This document shows, in pieces, positions 24,641 through 32,190 of a DNA stretch of 48,197 bases; within the stretch, counting starts at the first letter, position 1, and every line of letters begins with the position of its first letter. The notes beneath the pieces were generated by a model. The model made no database searches. It saw only the letters and a program-made list of their open reading frames with translations, and had not been told where the DNA came from. The stretch is from Fluviicola sp. Lineage in GTDB: Bacteria > Bacteroidota > Bacteroidia > Flavobacteriales_D > Crocinitomicaceae. The stretch covers positions 1 to 48,197 of the forward strand of contig JADLGD010000118.1 in the NCBI GenBank assembly GCA_020849495.1, written 5' to 3'. The position numbers and the translations under genes are program-made.

Positions 24641-25057
24641 TTAACTATTATTTTGACTTAAACGTTCCAGAGTTTCAATTTTCTGTTGTCTGCTAGTAGA
24701 ATAAATCGCTTCCTTTTTTTCTAAATAAGCATAAATCAAAAGCGCTTTTTCTATGAGTAACTTTTGATTGTTTGATTCTTTTTTGGTTAGCATTAAATAG
24801 AAAACTTCTGCAAGCGACTCGAAATGAGCCGTTGTAAAATGATGTTCATTCAACAGTTTATCTAAAAAAGCATCATTCGATAAGGCAATCAAAGCATGAA
24901 AATCGATGTTCAATTCCGTTTCAAGTTCCTGAAATGAAGTGCTTTCTTCAAAATCGATTGAAGGTGTATCATCATCGTTCAATAATCTACCAATAAGTTT
25001 GCTCAAAACCAAAGCCATCTGTTCGATTTGCCGGGTTAAATAATCTTTTTGTTCCAT
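24641..25057 (-). CDS. Small helical protein of unknown function
   Basis: This 138-residue protein is predicted largely helical, without signal peptide. The opening MEQKDYLTRQIEQMALVL resembles small cytosolic proteins annotated as DUF6483-like, but I cannot assign it firmly. It sits between the XRE-pentapeptide gene and the DUF6157 gene with gaps of 14 and 22 bp, which makes a three-gene operon likely. Confidence 0.65.
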   Translation of the reverse strand: MEQKDYLTRQIEQMALVLSKLIGRLLNDDDTPSIDFEESTSFQELETELNIDFHALIALSNDAFLDKLLNEHHFTTAHFESLAEVFYLMLTKKESNNQKLLIEKALLIYAYLEKKEAIYSTSRQQKIETLERLSQNNS

Positions 25058-25071
25058 GTGATAAAAATCGT

Positions 25072-25992
25072 TTATGCCATCATTTCTACTCCACTCAAGT
25101 CTGCTTTTCCAATTTTTAAAAACTCGTAGGTCAAGCGATCTACTTTGCAGTTGATGAATTGAACGCGTTTCAAGTTGTTGTGTTTGAAAAAGGTATTTTT
25201 AATCGTGCAATCTTGAAACACCACTCTTGTAAAAGAACAACTTTCAAAAGCGCAATCTTCGATGGTTCCTTTGATGATCAAATCTGCTAACTGCGAATTG
25301 ACAAATGATGTGCGTTTCCAGATAGCATCAGCGATGGTGTTGTGTTCTGGTGTAGCTGCTTTCCCTTTTGTTCCTGTAAATCCGCCATTTTTCATGGAAA
25401 CATCTGTTAAGTCTGCACCAGTGAAATCACAGCCATAGACGTAACTCGAAGTGAAAGAACTTCCATTCAAAGCAGCTTGTTTGAACGAATTATTGGCAAT
25501 GTTTGAGCGTTGAAACTGACAATCGTGGATCATTGAATGGGAGAAATCACAGTGATCGATGTTGTTGCTTTTTAGTAAAAGTCCCGATAAGTCAGAACCG
25601 TTGAACTTACAGTTTTTCATGTTGGAAGCACTCAAACGATCGTGCAAGTTGTTCATTTCAGAGAAATCAGCATCCACCCAATTTCCGTTCGACATGTTCC
25701 AATCCAATCGTTTGGCTTTGTCGGATTTTTCATCTGTTGGTTCAATCAAGCTTACTTTCTCAGTATCTGTGGTTGAATTGGGTACTGCTCCAGAAGCAAA
25801 ATAGTTGAGATCCACTTTTAGAATATCTGCCAAACGATGCAAAGTAATGATGTCTGGAAGAGATTCCCCGCGCTCCCATTTGCCCACTGCTTGCGGACTG
25901 ATAAACAATTGTTCTGACAAGTCTGCTTGCGAGATACCTGTTTTTTTTCGTGCTTCAGTAATTCTTGTACCGATGATTTTTGTTGTTAACAT
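25072..25992 (-). CDS. XRE-family transcriptional regulator fused to pentapeptide repeats
   Basis: This 306-residue protein starts with a Cro/CI-type helix-turn-helix: ISQADLSEQLFISPQAVGKW covers the DNA-binding helices (about residues 19-38), and DIITLHRLADIL follows. After a linker, residues about 110-290 hold pentapeptide-type repeats with recurring A/C-x-F and D-L patterns (CKFNGSDLSGL, CDFTGADLTDV, CAFESCSFTRV). Such repeats fold into a right-handed beta-helix that can mimic DNA or mediate contacts. The role is probably regulation of itself and the two downstream small genes; this is an inference. A -7 box and a palindrome containing TGGTTGTA lie upstream. Confidence 0.85.
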   Translation of the reverse strand: MLTTKIIGTRITEARKKTGISQADLSEQLFISPQAVGKWERGESLPDIITLHRLADILKVDLNYFASGAVPNSTTDTEKVSLIEPTDEKSDKAKRLDWNMSNGNWVDADFSEMNNLHDRLSASNMKNCKFNGSDLSGLLLKSNNIDHCDFSHSMIHDCQFQRSNIANNSFKQAALNGSSFTSSYVYGCDFTGADLTDVSMKNGGFTGTKGKAATPEHNTIADAIWKRTSFVNSQLADLIIKGTIEDCAFESCSFTRVVFQDCTIKNTFFKHNNLKRVQFINCKVDRLTYEFLKIGKADLSGVEMMA

Positions 25993-26017
25993 ACGACCTT
26001 GTTTTAAAGTGATGTTG

Positions 26018-26025
26018 CAAATCTA
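26018..26025 (-). promoter_or_regulatory. Candidate -7 promoter element for the XRE-pentapeptide operon
   Basis: The reverse complement reads TAGATTTG, a full match to TAnnTTTG, ending 25 bp upstream of the regulator start. A TTTG lies about 23 bases further upstream, longer than the ideal spacing. Confidence 0.5.
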
Positions 26026-26066
26026 TGTTAGTCGCTTGGGTGAAGCTACAAAAAAACCGCTACTAA

Positions 26067-26115
26067 TGGTTGTATATCGACTACTTTTGGTTAAAAATGA
26101 CAACCATTGGTTGTA
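26067..26115. promoter_or_regulatory. Candidate operator: repeated TGGTTGTA half-sites including an inverted repeat
   Basis: TGGTTGTA occurs at 26067-26074 and again at 26108-26115, 41 bp apart (about four helical turns). The second is half of a 7-bp perfect inverted repeat, ACAACCA-T-TGGTTGT (26100-26114). The pair lies 75-125 bp upstream of the XRE gene, just beyond its -7 box, a suitable place for autoregulation. Confidence 0.45.
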
Positions 26116-26164
26116 TTTAACGATTTAAGTGGATTCTTTGAATAAATGAACTCTTTTTTGTCAC

Positions 26165-26524
26165 TTACCTCAATATTTTCTCCAATGTTTTTCCTTTCGC
26201 TAATTCATCCACCAATTTGTCGAGATAGCGTACTTTTCTGGTTAACTCGTTTTCAATTTCCTCTATTCGATAGCCGCAAATGGTTCCTTTGATGAGTGAA
26301 GCATTGGGATGCAAGCTTGCTCGTTGGAAAAAAGTTTCAAAATTGATGTTTTCTTCGATGATTTGGAGCTGCATTGAAACATCAAAGCCTGTTAGCCATT
26401 CGATGACCGTTTGTAATTCGCTTTCTGTCCGTCCTTTTTTCTGCACTTTGGTTAAATAAAGAGGATAAACAGAAGCAAAAGTCATTTTAGCCATGCGTTC
26501 GTTGTGTAGCTCGCTTGTATGCAT
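26165..26524 (-). CDS. DUF2200 family protein
   Basis: This 119-residue cytosolic protein matches the DUF2200 family across its length: ERMAKMTFASVYPLYL, KKGRTESELQTVIEWLTGF, then ICGYRIEEIENELTRKVRYL and the end of ELAKGKTLEKILR. Function is unknown. It is 3 bp downstream of the DUF1801 gene on the same strand, so the two form an operon. No signal peptide or membrane segment is present. Confidence 0.9.
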   Translation of the reverse strand: MHTSELHNERMAKMTFASVYPLYLTKVQKKGRTESELQTVIEWLTGFDVSMQLQIIEENINFETFFQRASLHPNASLIKGTICGYRIEEIENELTRKVRYLDKLVDELAKGKTLEKILR

Positions 26525-26527
26525 CGT

Positions 26528-26914
26528 TTAAGATTGAGAGGCTTGAATCCAAGATTGGATGATGGTTGTCAATGCATTTTTTGCATGTTCTATTGCTTCT
26601 AAAGACTGAAAAGTTGCAATAGCTCGATCATTTTCTTTCCAAACCAAGATACCAGAAGGATCTGAAATTAGTCTTTCTTGAGGTTGCATTTGTTTTTTAG
26701 CACCACGATGAAAAATCAATTGCACTTGTTGTTTGGGTGGATGAACGCGCATGGTGATTCGGTCTTCATCTTCAACTGAATAATTGGGTCCATTCCACTT
26801 AATGTTTTCAGAAAGTAGAGGAGAGGAAGCCAAAATGATACTTCGCAAACGATCTATTTCGAGTCGAAAAGGATGATTTAATGCATCCAGAAAATGGTTA
26901 ACGGTAGCGTTCAT
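26528..26914 (-). CDS. DUF1801 (YdhG-like) family protein
   Basis: This is a 128-residue cytosolic protein if started at the ATG at 26914 (MNATVNHFL), which fits the family start; an ATG at 26932 would add six residues. The motif IKWNGPNYSVEDEDRITMRV and the LIFHRG block are characteristic of DUF1801. The family includes a Bacillus iron-chaperone-like protein, but the function of Bacteroidota members is not known. It is the first gene of a two-gene unit with DUF2200. Confidence 0.88.
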   Translation of the reverse strand: MNATVNHFLDALNHPFRLEIDRLRSIILASSPLLSENIKWNGPNYSVEDEDRITMRVHPPKQQVQLIFHRGAKKQMQPQERLISDPSGILVWKENDRAIATFQSLEAIEHAKNALTTIIQSWIQASQS

Positions 26915-27089
26915 AAGGTTCAAATAAAGCAAGTGAAAATACTATTCGCTTTTGAAATGTGAAAGCGTCATATAAAAAGTGAATAAAACTTTGTTATTTT
27001 AATATGGTTAATAAGTGCTGTAGGCTAACAAAATCAGGGGTTCCACATAATTTTATAAAATTATTTGGAGATGGAAAATTTCACATGCA

Positions 27090-27878
27090 CTAGTTTTCAT
27101 ACTCTTTCATGTAATGCACTTTCTTCGATGGATCTGAAACGCGATTTCTATTTGTTTCATTATTCAAAATGTTCATCACTTCAAAATCCATCATGGTATA
27201 TTCTCTACAAGTATCCATTCGTGTGAATTGATAGGCTTCTTTTTTACCTGTTATTTTGTTTCTGACCGTTAATTTGTATTGAAAACGCAACTGGTTATCA
27301 TAACCAAAATAGGGATAAACCTCAATACTTGAAGGATGTTTCTCTACCGTTTTAAACTGACCAATTGCTTTCCAATTTGGTGAAATACAACAAGTAATTT
27401 TTTGAGTAATCTCCCAATCTCCAACAGTTTTATAGATGATTATGGGAGAATCGTATTGTATGCATTTCTTCCAATCTAATTGCATTGGCGTAATGTTGTT
27501 GTTCGAAAAATAAGCGTCAACATCTGCTATTTTCCACAGATTGATTTGATCAATCAATAAATTGGAATCCTTGATGGTTTGTTCGAATGGAAAGAAAGTT
27601 GAATGCAATTTATTACTCAGTGTATGTTTGATTGCGTTTGTTATTGGTCCACCTAAAATACTGTCACTGAAATGCACCATTTCATTGTATAGATAGTCGA
27701 ATTGAAGATGCTTGGTGATGATCATTAAATCCGTTGGACAACTTGTTTCACAATTATTGAGAGTGATAGTTGGTCCGTAATGACGTTCTTTTTTAGACAA
27801 TCCTTTGCGTTCGGAATTGATACAGGAATTTAAAAGAATAGTTAAGAAGAAAATGAATAAGATGTTGACTTTGCTCAT
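27090..27878 (-). CDS. Lipoprotein of unknown function
   Basis: This 262-residue protein has a lipoprotein signal peptide with LNSC (Cys19). No domain is recognised. The mature protein is mixed alpha/beta with a cluster of Cys residues (NNCETSCPTD near residues 41-50, then ITCCISP), which might form disulfides in the periplasm. It sits alone, with a strong hairpin upstream and a perfect 18-bp AT-only palindrome (27047-27064) downstream. Expression and role cannot be inferred. Confidence 0.7.
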   Translation of the reverse strand: MSKVNILFIFFLTILLNSCINSERKGLSKKERHYGPTITLNNCETSCPTDLMIITKHLQFDYLYNEMVHFSDSILGGPITNAIKHTLSNKLHSTFFPFEQTIKDSNLLIDQINLWKIADVDAYFSNNNITPMQLDWKKCIQYDSPIIIYKTVGDWEITQKITCCISPNWKAIGQFKTVEKHPSSIEVYPYFGYDNQLRFQYKLTVRNKITGKKEAYQFTRMDTCREYTMMDFEVMNILNNETNRNRVSDPSKKVHYMKEYEN

Positions 27879-27909
27879 TCGTTTTTTCTTTGAATGAATA
27901 CTGAGTTTA

Positions 27910-27947
27910 ACAGTAAATGGTTAGAAATCATTCTGACCATTTACTGT
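27910..27947 (-). terminator. Long hairpin, probable terminator of the methyltransferase gene
   Basis: The arms 27910-27926 and 27931-27947 pair over 17 bp with one G-T-type mismatch (ACAGTAAATGG... / ...CCATTTACTGT) around a 4-base loop. It lies 22 bp downstream of the reverse methyltransferase stop. The following minus-strand tail is only moderately T-rich. Confidence 0.65.
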
Positions 27948-27969
27948 GATTTATTTAGTAAAATAGTTT

Positions 27970-28788
27970 TTAATGTTTTGTTCCTTTAAAAGGTTCTGCT
28001 GAAACTGTCAAAGAGAATTTTTTGTTTGGATAACTCGGAAACTTAGAATAATAAGTTGGCAAGTCACAGTTTTCGATATAGACCGCACACATGGTATTTG
28101 AAACATGGTACAAGTTTTTGTGTTTATCTTTTGGAATACCATCTAAGATTGCTTTCAAGGTACTGTGACGCACTTGTTCAGCATCAAATCCGTAGTCGTG
28201 CCAAACCATGATGGACGTTTCATCTTTGCGAAGCGGGAACGTTTTTTTTGTGTCATTCAAGACGCCCTCATAAGAATGATCACCATCGATGAACATTAAA
28301 TCGAATTGCTTATCAAGTTTGCTAAAATCGTAGGTATGAGAATCGTGTTCAACTTTTCGAATGGTTTGAATATGATCCGAGAAAATTCCATGAACGTTGA
28401 TGAATTCTTGGCTAAAATTAAAAGCTTTCATTTCCGCTTCAGAAAGAGTCAAAGATGTGGTGTCACTGGTTACATCATTGATGTTTACTATACTTTCACC
28501 TCTCCAGCTACCAATTTCTAAGTAAGCGCAGTTGTCAAATTTTCGTGCAAGTGATTTTAGCAAAACTAAATCCGTAATCATTGAAGTTCCAGTAAGGAAA
28601 CTGTATGTTCCTAGTGTTTCATTTAAATGAGGAACTAAATCCAATAAATCAATCGTAGGAAGTTTATCAATGTTGTATTCAGCGATTGCTTTTTTTCTAA
28701 AGTATTCATGTTGTCGAGCACGAATACCCTCCATGATAACTGCAACAGGGTTTTGAAGTAAAACTTTTAATCCTAATTTTTTATTCAT
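27970..28788 (-). CDS. Class I SAM-dependent methyltransferase (Methyltransf_24-like)
   Basis: This 272-residue cytosolic protein has a SAM-binding motif I LEIGSWRGES (90-99), then FIDGDHSYEG (166-175) and MVWHDYGFD, the pattern of the Methyltransf_24 group often seen with glycan or small-molecule modification. The N-terminal 60 residues precede the fold and are unassigned. It is transcribed as a single gene with no glycosyltransferases nearby, so substrate is unknown. Confidence 0.85.
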   Translation of the reverse strand: MNKKLGLKVLLQNPVAVIMEGIRARQHEYFRKKAIAEYNIDKLPTIDLLDLVPHLNETLGTYSFLTGTSMITDLVLLKSLARKFDNCAYLEIGSWRGESIVNINDVTSDTTSLTLSEAEMKAFNFSQEFINVHGIFSDHIQTIRKVEHDSHTYDFSKLDKQFDLMFIDGDHSYEGVLNDTKKTFPLRKDETSIMVWHDYGFDAEQVRHSTLKAILDGIPKDKHKNLYHVSNTMCAVYIENCDLPTYYSKFPSYPNKKFSLTVSAEPFKGTKH

Positions 28789-28929
28789 CTGATTGATTTT
28801 TCATTTTTGTATATCACATTTGAGCAATTTGCATGTGTTTTATTAAAATAAACGTTGCTACAAAGGCGATTCGAAGTTAACTTTTTTATTTTAAACGATC
28901 ATTTTTTAGTAATAAAGTCAATAGCTAAA

Positions 28930-29397
28930 CTATTCTTCCAACTCGTAATATTCAATGTAATAGGTCGTTGAAGCTTTGTTCTCTCCATGATTGACAGCAT
29001 ACGTACTTTTGATGTGTTTTCCTCCAAATGAAGTGTAAACAACTGCTTGGTTCGAACGATCTAAATATGCTGGCGTAAAAGCTGTTTGCTGAACACACAC
29101 TTGTTTCCCTTGATTGTCTTTTTCATTCCAAATGGTATAAACCATCATGTACTTTTTTGTGTATTTTTTCTTTAAATTGACAAGGCTGTCTTGTTTATGA
29201 GAGGTGATTGTTTGTTCAAACGTTGTCAATTCCAATTTCAATAAATCCATCTCTTCTTCTGCCATTAACCAGGTTTTGTTGCAAGGACAATCGCACAATT
29301 TTCCGTTTTCAAAGGGGGATTCATTGTTTTGTCCGAAGCAAAAGCTTGTTAAAAGAAATAAGCCAATTGTGATGAACATGTTCATTTGATGAAACAA
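28930..29397 (-). CDS. Exported protein of unknown function
   Basis: This 155-residue protein has a signal peptide ending FCFG before Gln23 (the start could instead be the ATG four codons further in). The mature N-terminus carries CDCPCNKTW, a cysteine cluster that may bind metal or form disulfides, followed by a helical charged region and a C-terminal beta-rich segment ending YYIEYYELEE. I do not recognise a family. The next gene upstream on the same strand is 33 bp away, so the pair may be co-transcribed. Confidence 0.68.
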   Translation of the reverse strand: MFHQMNMFITIGLFLLTSFCFGQNNESPFENGKLCDCPCNKTWLMAEEEMDLLKLELTTFEQTITSHKQDSLVNLKKKYTKKYMMVYTIWNEKDNQGKQVCVQQTAFTPAYLDRSNQAVVYTSFGGKHIKSTYAVNHGENKASTTYYIEYYELEE

Positions 29398-29430
29398 TCT
29401 TATATTAGTTCAAATCAAAAGAGTGGATTA

Positions 29431-30300
29431 TCAACGATACTCATCAACTGGTACTTTACTTCCCAAACGATAATTGACTCCCAAGGTTGGAACCAAGGTC
29501 ATGCGGGTGTAAAATTTGTCCATTAAGTACATTCCACCAACACCTACTGCCGTATGTAAACTTACCCACCAATTGTCGTCGTCTTTTGCAATTGGGAAAA
29601 TGACTCCAAGATTCAATGCCAATTGACCTGTATAGTAGTTTTCTGATTTCAAATTCATCTGATAGGTAGTGGATGAACCTTGTACAAAACTGTAACTAAA
29701 CGTGCTGTCTTGTAAGTAGTTGAAATAGCGATTATGTTGGTATTCGGTAGCATATTGACCCATACCTAAATGAATTCCTGCACCAATTTCAAATGTAACA
29801 CGCGATTTTGTGCGAATCACTCGGTTCATACCAAAACCCAATTGGGTAAAAACACCTTGTCTTGCTGATACAGTATGAAATGCTTCTACGACACTGTCTA
29901 ACAAAACGGTTGTTGTATCGCCATAAAAAATGCTGGTATAAGGAAGATTGATGTCGTAAACTTGTTGTTGGTAGGCACTTGCTTTAGATCCTCCTCCATA
30001 TCCAATATAAAAAGAGATGTTTCTACTCCATTTTCCTTTCCAAGAGTTGGTATCTGTTCCAAGCATTTTGTAATTCACACCAATTAAAAAACCAGAATTG
30101 AATTTAGTAGCATTTTCATATACGGGTGCTTGGGTGGCACTATCCAAACCTGGATTCCCTGGATTGTTTTTCAAGTAATCCGAAAACGTAATACCAGTTC
30201 CCCAATTGTTATACTTATTGATGGTCATTCCAATCGTGTTCTGAGCCCAAGTCCCCATTGAACAGAAGCTAATCAAGCTCCAAAGTAAAAATTTGTTCAT
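29431..30300 (-). CDS. Outer-membrane beta-barrel protein of unknown function
   Basis: This 289-residue exported protein has a signal peptide ending MGTWA before Gln20. Alternating Tyr/Phe/Gly-rich segments such as FYIGYGGGSKAS, FGMNRVIRTKSRVTFEIGAGIHLGMG and MTLVPTLGVNYRL indicate a beta-barrel of about ten to twelve strands. No transport family is recognised. It directly abuts tadA (ATG at 30300, tadA stop at 30301), so it is probably translated from the tadA-QC operon transcript. Confidence 0.75.
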   Translation of the reverse strand: MNKFLLWSLISFCSMGTWAQNTIGMTINKYNNWGTGITFSDYLKNNPGNPGLDSATQAPVYENATKFNSGFLIGVNYKMLGTDTNSWKGKWSRNISFYIGYGGGSKASAYQQQVYDINLPYTSIFYGDTTTVLLDSVVEAFHTVSARQGVFTQLGFGMNRVIRTKSRVTFEIGAGIHLGMGQYATEYQHNRYFNYLQDSTFSYSFVQGSSTTYQMNLKSENYYTGQLALNLGVIFPIAKDDDNWWVSLHTAVGVGGMYLMDKFYTRMTLVPTLGVNYRLGSKVPVDEYR

Positions 30301-30747
30301 TTATTTGCGTTTTGCTTGAAAAAATTCAGTCATCAATTGTGTGCATTCTTCGGTCATAGGACCTTTGCTAACTAACGTTTTTGGATGATACAATTCATTG
30401 TCGAAACGACCTGCCCCGCGTTTTTCATCGCGTGCTGCGAAGACAATTTTATCCAATTGCGACCAATACAATGCTCCTGCGCACATCACACAAGGTTCTA
30501 ATGTGACATAAAGCGTACAACCTTTCAAGTATTTTCCACCCAAAAATTCAGCTGCAGCCGTGATAGCTTGCATTTCTGCATGAGCAGTTACATCGTGCAA
30601 TCGTTCAGTTAAGTTGTGTGCTCTTGCAATAATTTGTTGATTGACCACCACCACAGCACCTACTGGAACTTCACCTAATTCGTAAGCTTTTTGTGCTTCC
30701 AAATAAGCTTGTTTCATGAAGTACTCGTCGTTGTAGGGCGAAATCAT
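30301..30747 (-). CDS. tadA: Nucleoside deaminase, probable tRNA-specific adenosine-34 deaminase TadA
   Basis: TadA converts adenosine-34 to inosine in the anticodon of tRNA-Arg(ACG). The 148-residue protein has the zinc-dependent deaminase motifs HAEMQAI (His and catalytic Glu) and PCVMCAGAL (two Cys ligands), with the VPVGAVVV segment upstream, matching bacterial TadA size. Related guanine or cytosine deaminases cannot be fully excluded by motif alone. Its ATG overlaps the end of the glutaminyl cyclase gene by 4 bp, making a coupled pair. Confidence 0.9.
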   Translation of the reverse strand: MISPYNDEYFMKQAYLEAQKAYELGEVPVGAVVVVNQQIIARAHNLTERLHDVTAHAEMQAITAAAEFLGGKYLKGCTLYVTLEPCVMCAGALYWSQLDKIVFAARDEKRGAGRFDNELYHPKTLVSKGPMTEECTQLMTEFFQAKRK

Positions 30748-31817
30748 TTGATGGGATTGATTTTTACTTCAAACAATTTCGTCCAGTATTTCCCTGTCAT
30801 GTATAATTTATTGCTCGCAGCATGGTAAGCAATTCCGTTCATGACTTCGCCGCCATTTTTACCTTGCACTTCCAATTCGCTACCGTCAATTTCTTCCAAA
30901 ACTCGACCTGTTCCGGGTTCAATGACCAAGACGGTATTTGTCATGTAAACGTTGGCGTAAATGCGGTTGTTGATGTATTCCAATTCATTCAAATTCACTC
31001 TAGGATTCATGTTGTCATACACCTCAATGGTTTTCACCACACCAAATGTTTTTGGATCGCGGAAATAGATGCGTTCAGTTCCATCCGACATGATCAAGTA
31101 TTTACCGTCGTTACACAATCCCCAACCATCGCCAGTATAGGAGTTTTCACGCAACAATTGCATGGTGTTTTTATCGTACACAAAGCACTTTTGATTTTTC
31201 CATGTAATTTGGAACAATTCATTGCCAAAAATGGTAATTCCTTCTCCAAAATAGTTGTGATCCAATCCGTTTTTAGCATCTAAGAAATTCCCGGATTTCA
31301 AATCTACTTTTCCAACAACAGTTTTCCCTTGTTGACCTGGATCACCTGTACCTTCGTACAACACATCACCATTGAATTCCAATCCTTGTGTGTAATTGGT
31401 AGCATTGTGAGGATATGAATTGACAATGCTTGCTTTGGATAAAACAGGAGTAATATCTGAAACTACACGCACTAAATGACCGTCATCTAGGCTCGTCCCA
31501 TCACTGAAATAAGAGCGTAAAACCAACATTTTTGTTCCAACACCATAATAAGAAGCAGCTAATGGAAATTTCACATTCCCTTTTGGAGCAATCCATTGTT
31601 GGAAAACAGAATCGTTGTAAATCAATTCCACTTTGTTGATGCCTTCTGGCACTTTGAATTCTACAGGTAGAATAGAGCCAAAAGTGGTTTGTATGTTTCC
31701 TTTAAAATTGAATTGAGCCATGGAAGTTTCAGTAGCTCCTCCACCTTTCATTAAAGGGACGAATATAAATGCTCCTACGGCTAATAATAAAAGGGCGATT
31801 ATAACAATTCGTTTCAT
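30744..31817 (-). CDS. Glutaminyl-peptide cyclotransferase (pyroglutamate-forming), membrane-anchored
   Basis: This enzyme cyclises N-terminal glutamine to pyroglutamate. The 357-residue protein has a hydrophobic anchor at residues 4-22, a short Ig-like region, and then a beta-propeller of the plant-type Glu_cyclase_2 family from about residue 135: SYPHNATNYTQGLEF, LYEGTGDPGQQG and NGIAYHAASNKLYMTGKYW. The catalytic part should face the periplasm, where signal-peptidase products with Gln at +1 emerge; at least 15 such proteins are encoded in this window. It is followed by tadA with a 4-bp overlap and preceded by ytxJ 8 bp upstream. Confidence 0.92.
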   Translation of the reverse strand: MKRIVIIALLLLAVGAFIFVPLMKGGGATETSMAQFNFKGNIQTTFGSILPVEFKVPEGINKVELIYNDSVFQQWIAPKGNVKFPLAASYYGVGTKMLVLRSYFSDGTSLDDGHLVRVVSDITPVLSKASIVNSYPHNATNYTQGLEFNGDVLYEGTGDPGQQGKTVVGKVDLKSGNFLDAKNGLDHNYFGEGITIFGNELFQITWKNQKCFVYDKNTMQLLRENSYTGDGWGLCNDGKYLIMSDGTERIYFRDPKTFGVVKTIEVYDNMNPRVNLNELEYINNRIYANVYMTNTVLVIEPGTGRVLEEIDGSELEVQGKNGGEVMNGIAYHAASNKLYMTGKYWTKLFEVKINPIK

Positions 31818-31825
31818 AGTATGCT

Positions 31826-32188
31826 TTAAATTAATTCGCTTATTTCGTTGGCGTCAATCCCGTTGTGCGAAGCTGAATATACAACTTCTTTGTTGATCAG
31901 CAAGATGGCTTGTGGGGATTGATGTTCAACTTTTAATGTAGATTCGATCAAATTGGAAATGTTGCGATAGGCAATTAAATCCAAGTAAACACAGATACAT
32001 TGTTCAGGATTTGCTTTCCAATTTTTCTCAAAGCGAGATTTAGCCATGGAAGAAATACTACAACGCGTGCTGTGTTTGAACAATAAAACGGGCGTGTTAA
32101 CAGATTGTTCAATGAATTCCTGTAACTGTGCTTCATTGGTCAACTCTACCCATGGAAAAGTAGGCGTTGAGGATCTAAATAGTCCCAT
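31826..32188 (-). CDS. ytxJ: Bacillithiol-system redox-active protein YtxJ
   Basis: This 120-residue cytosolic thioredoxin-fold protein has the YtxJ signature LLFKHSTRCSISSMAKSRFE, where Cys42 is the active thiol, and a C-terminal AILLINKEVVYSASH typical of the fold. YtxJ proteins are proposed monothiol bacilliredoxins that remove bacillithiol from proteins, so their presence suggests that this organism makes bacillithiol. It lies 2 bp downstream of pheS and 8 bp upstream of the cyclase, inside one operon. Confidence 0.88.
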   Translation of the reverse strand: MGLFRSSTPTFPWVELTNEAQLQEFIEQSVNTPVLLFKHSTRCSISSMAKSRFEKNWKANPEQCICVYLDLIAYRNISNLIESTLKVEHQSPQAILLINKEVVYSASHNGIDANEISELI

Positions 32189-32190
32189 AA

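Noticed and set aside
25805..26128. Forward open frame of 107 codons over the XRE gene start
   Set aside because: It is antisense to the HTH region and its promoter, and no family is recognisable.
27047..27064. Perfect 18-bp palindrome ATAATTTTATAAAATTAT as a terminator or operator
   Set aside because: It is a perfect palindrome but made only of A and T, so the hairpin is weak. In an A/T-rich gap such a match is not surprising, and no T-run or second copy supports a function.
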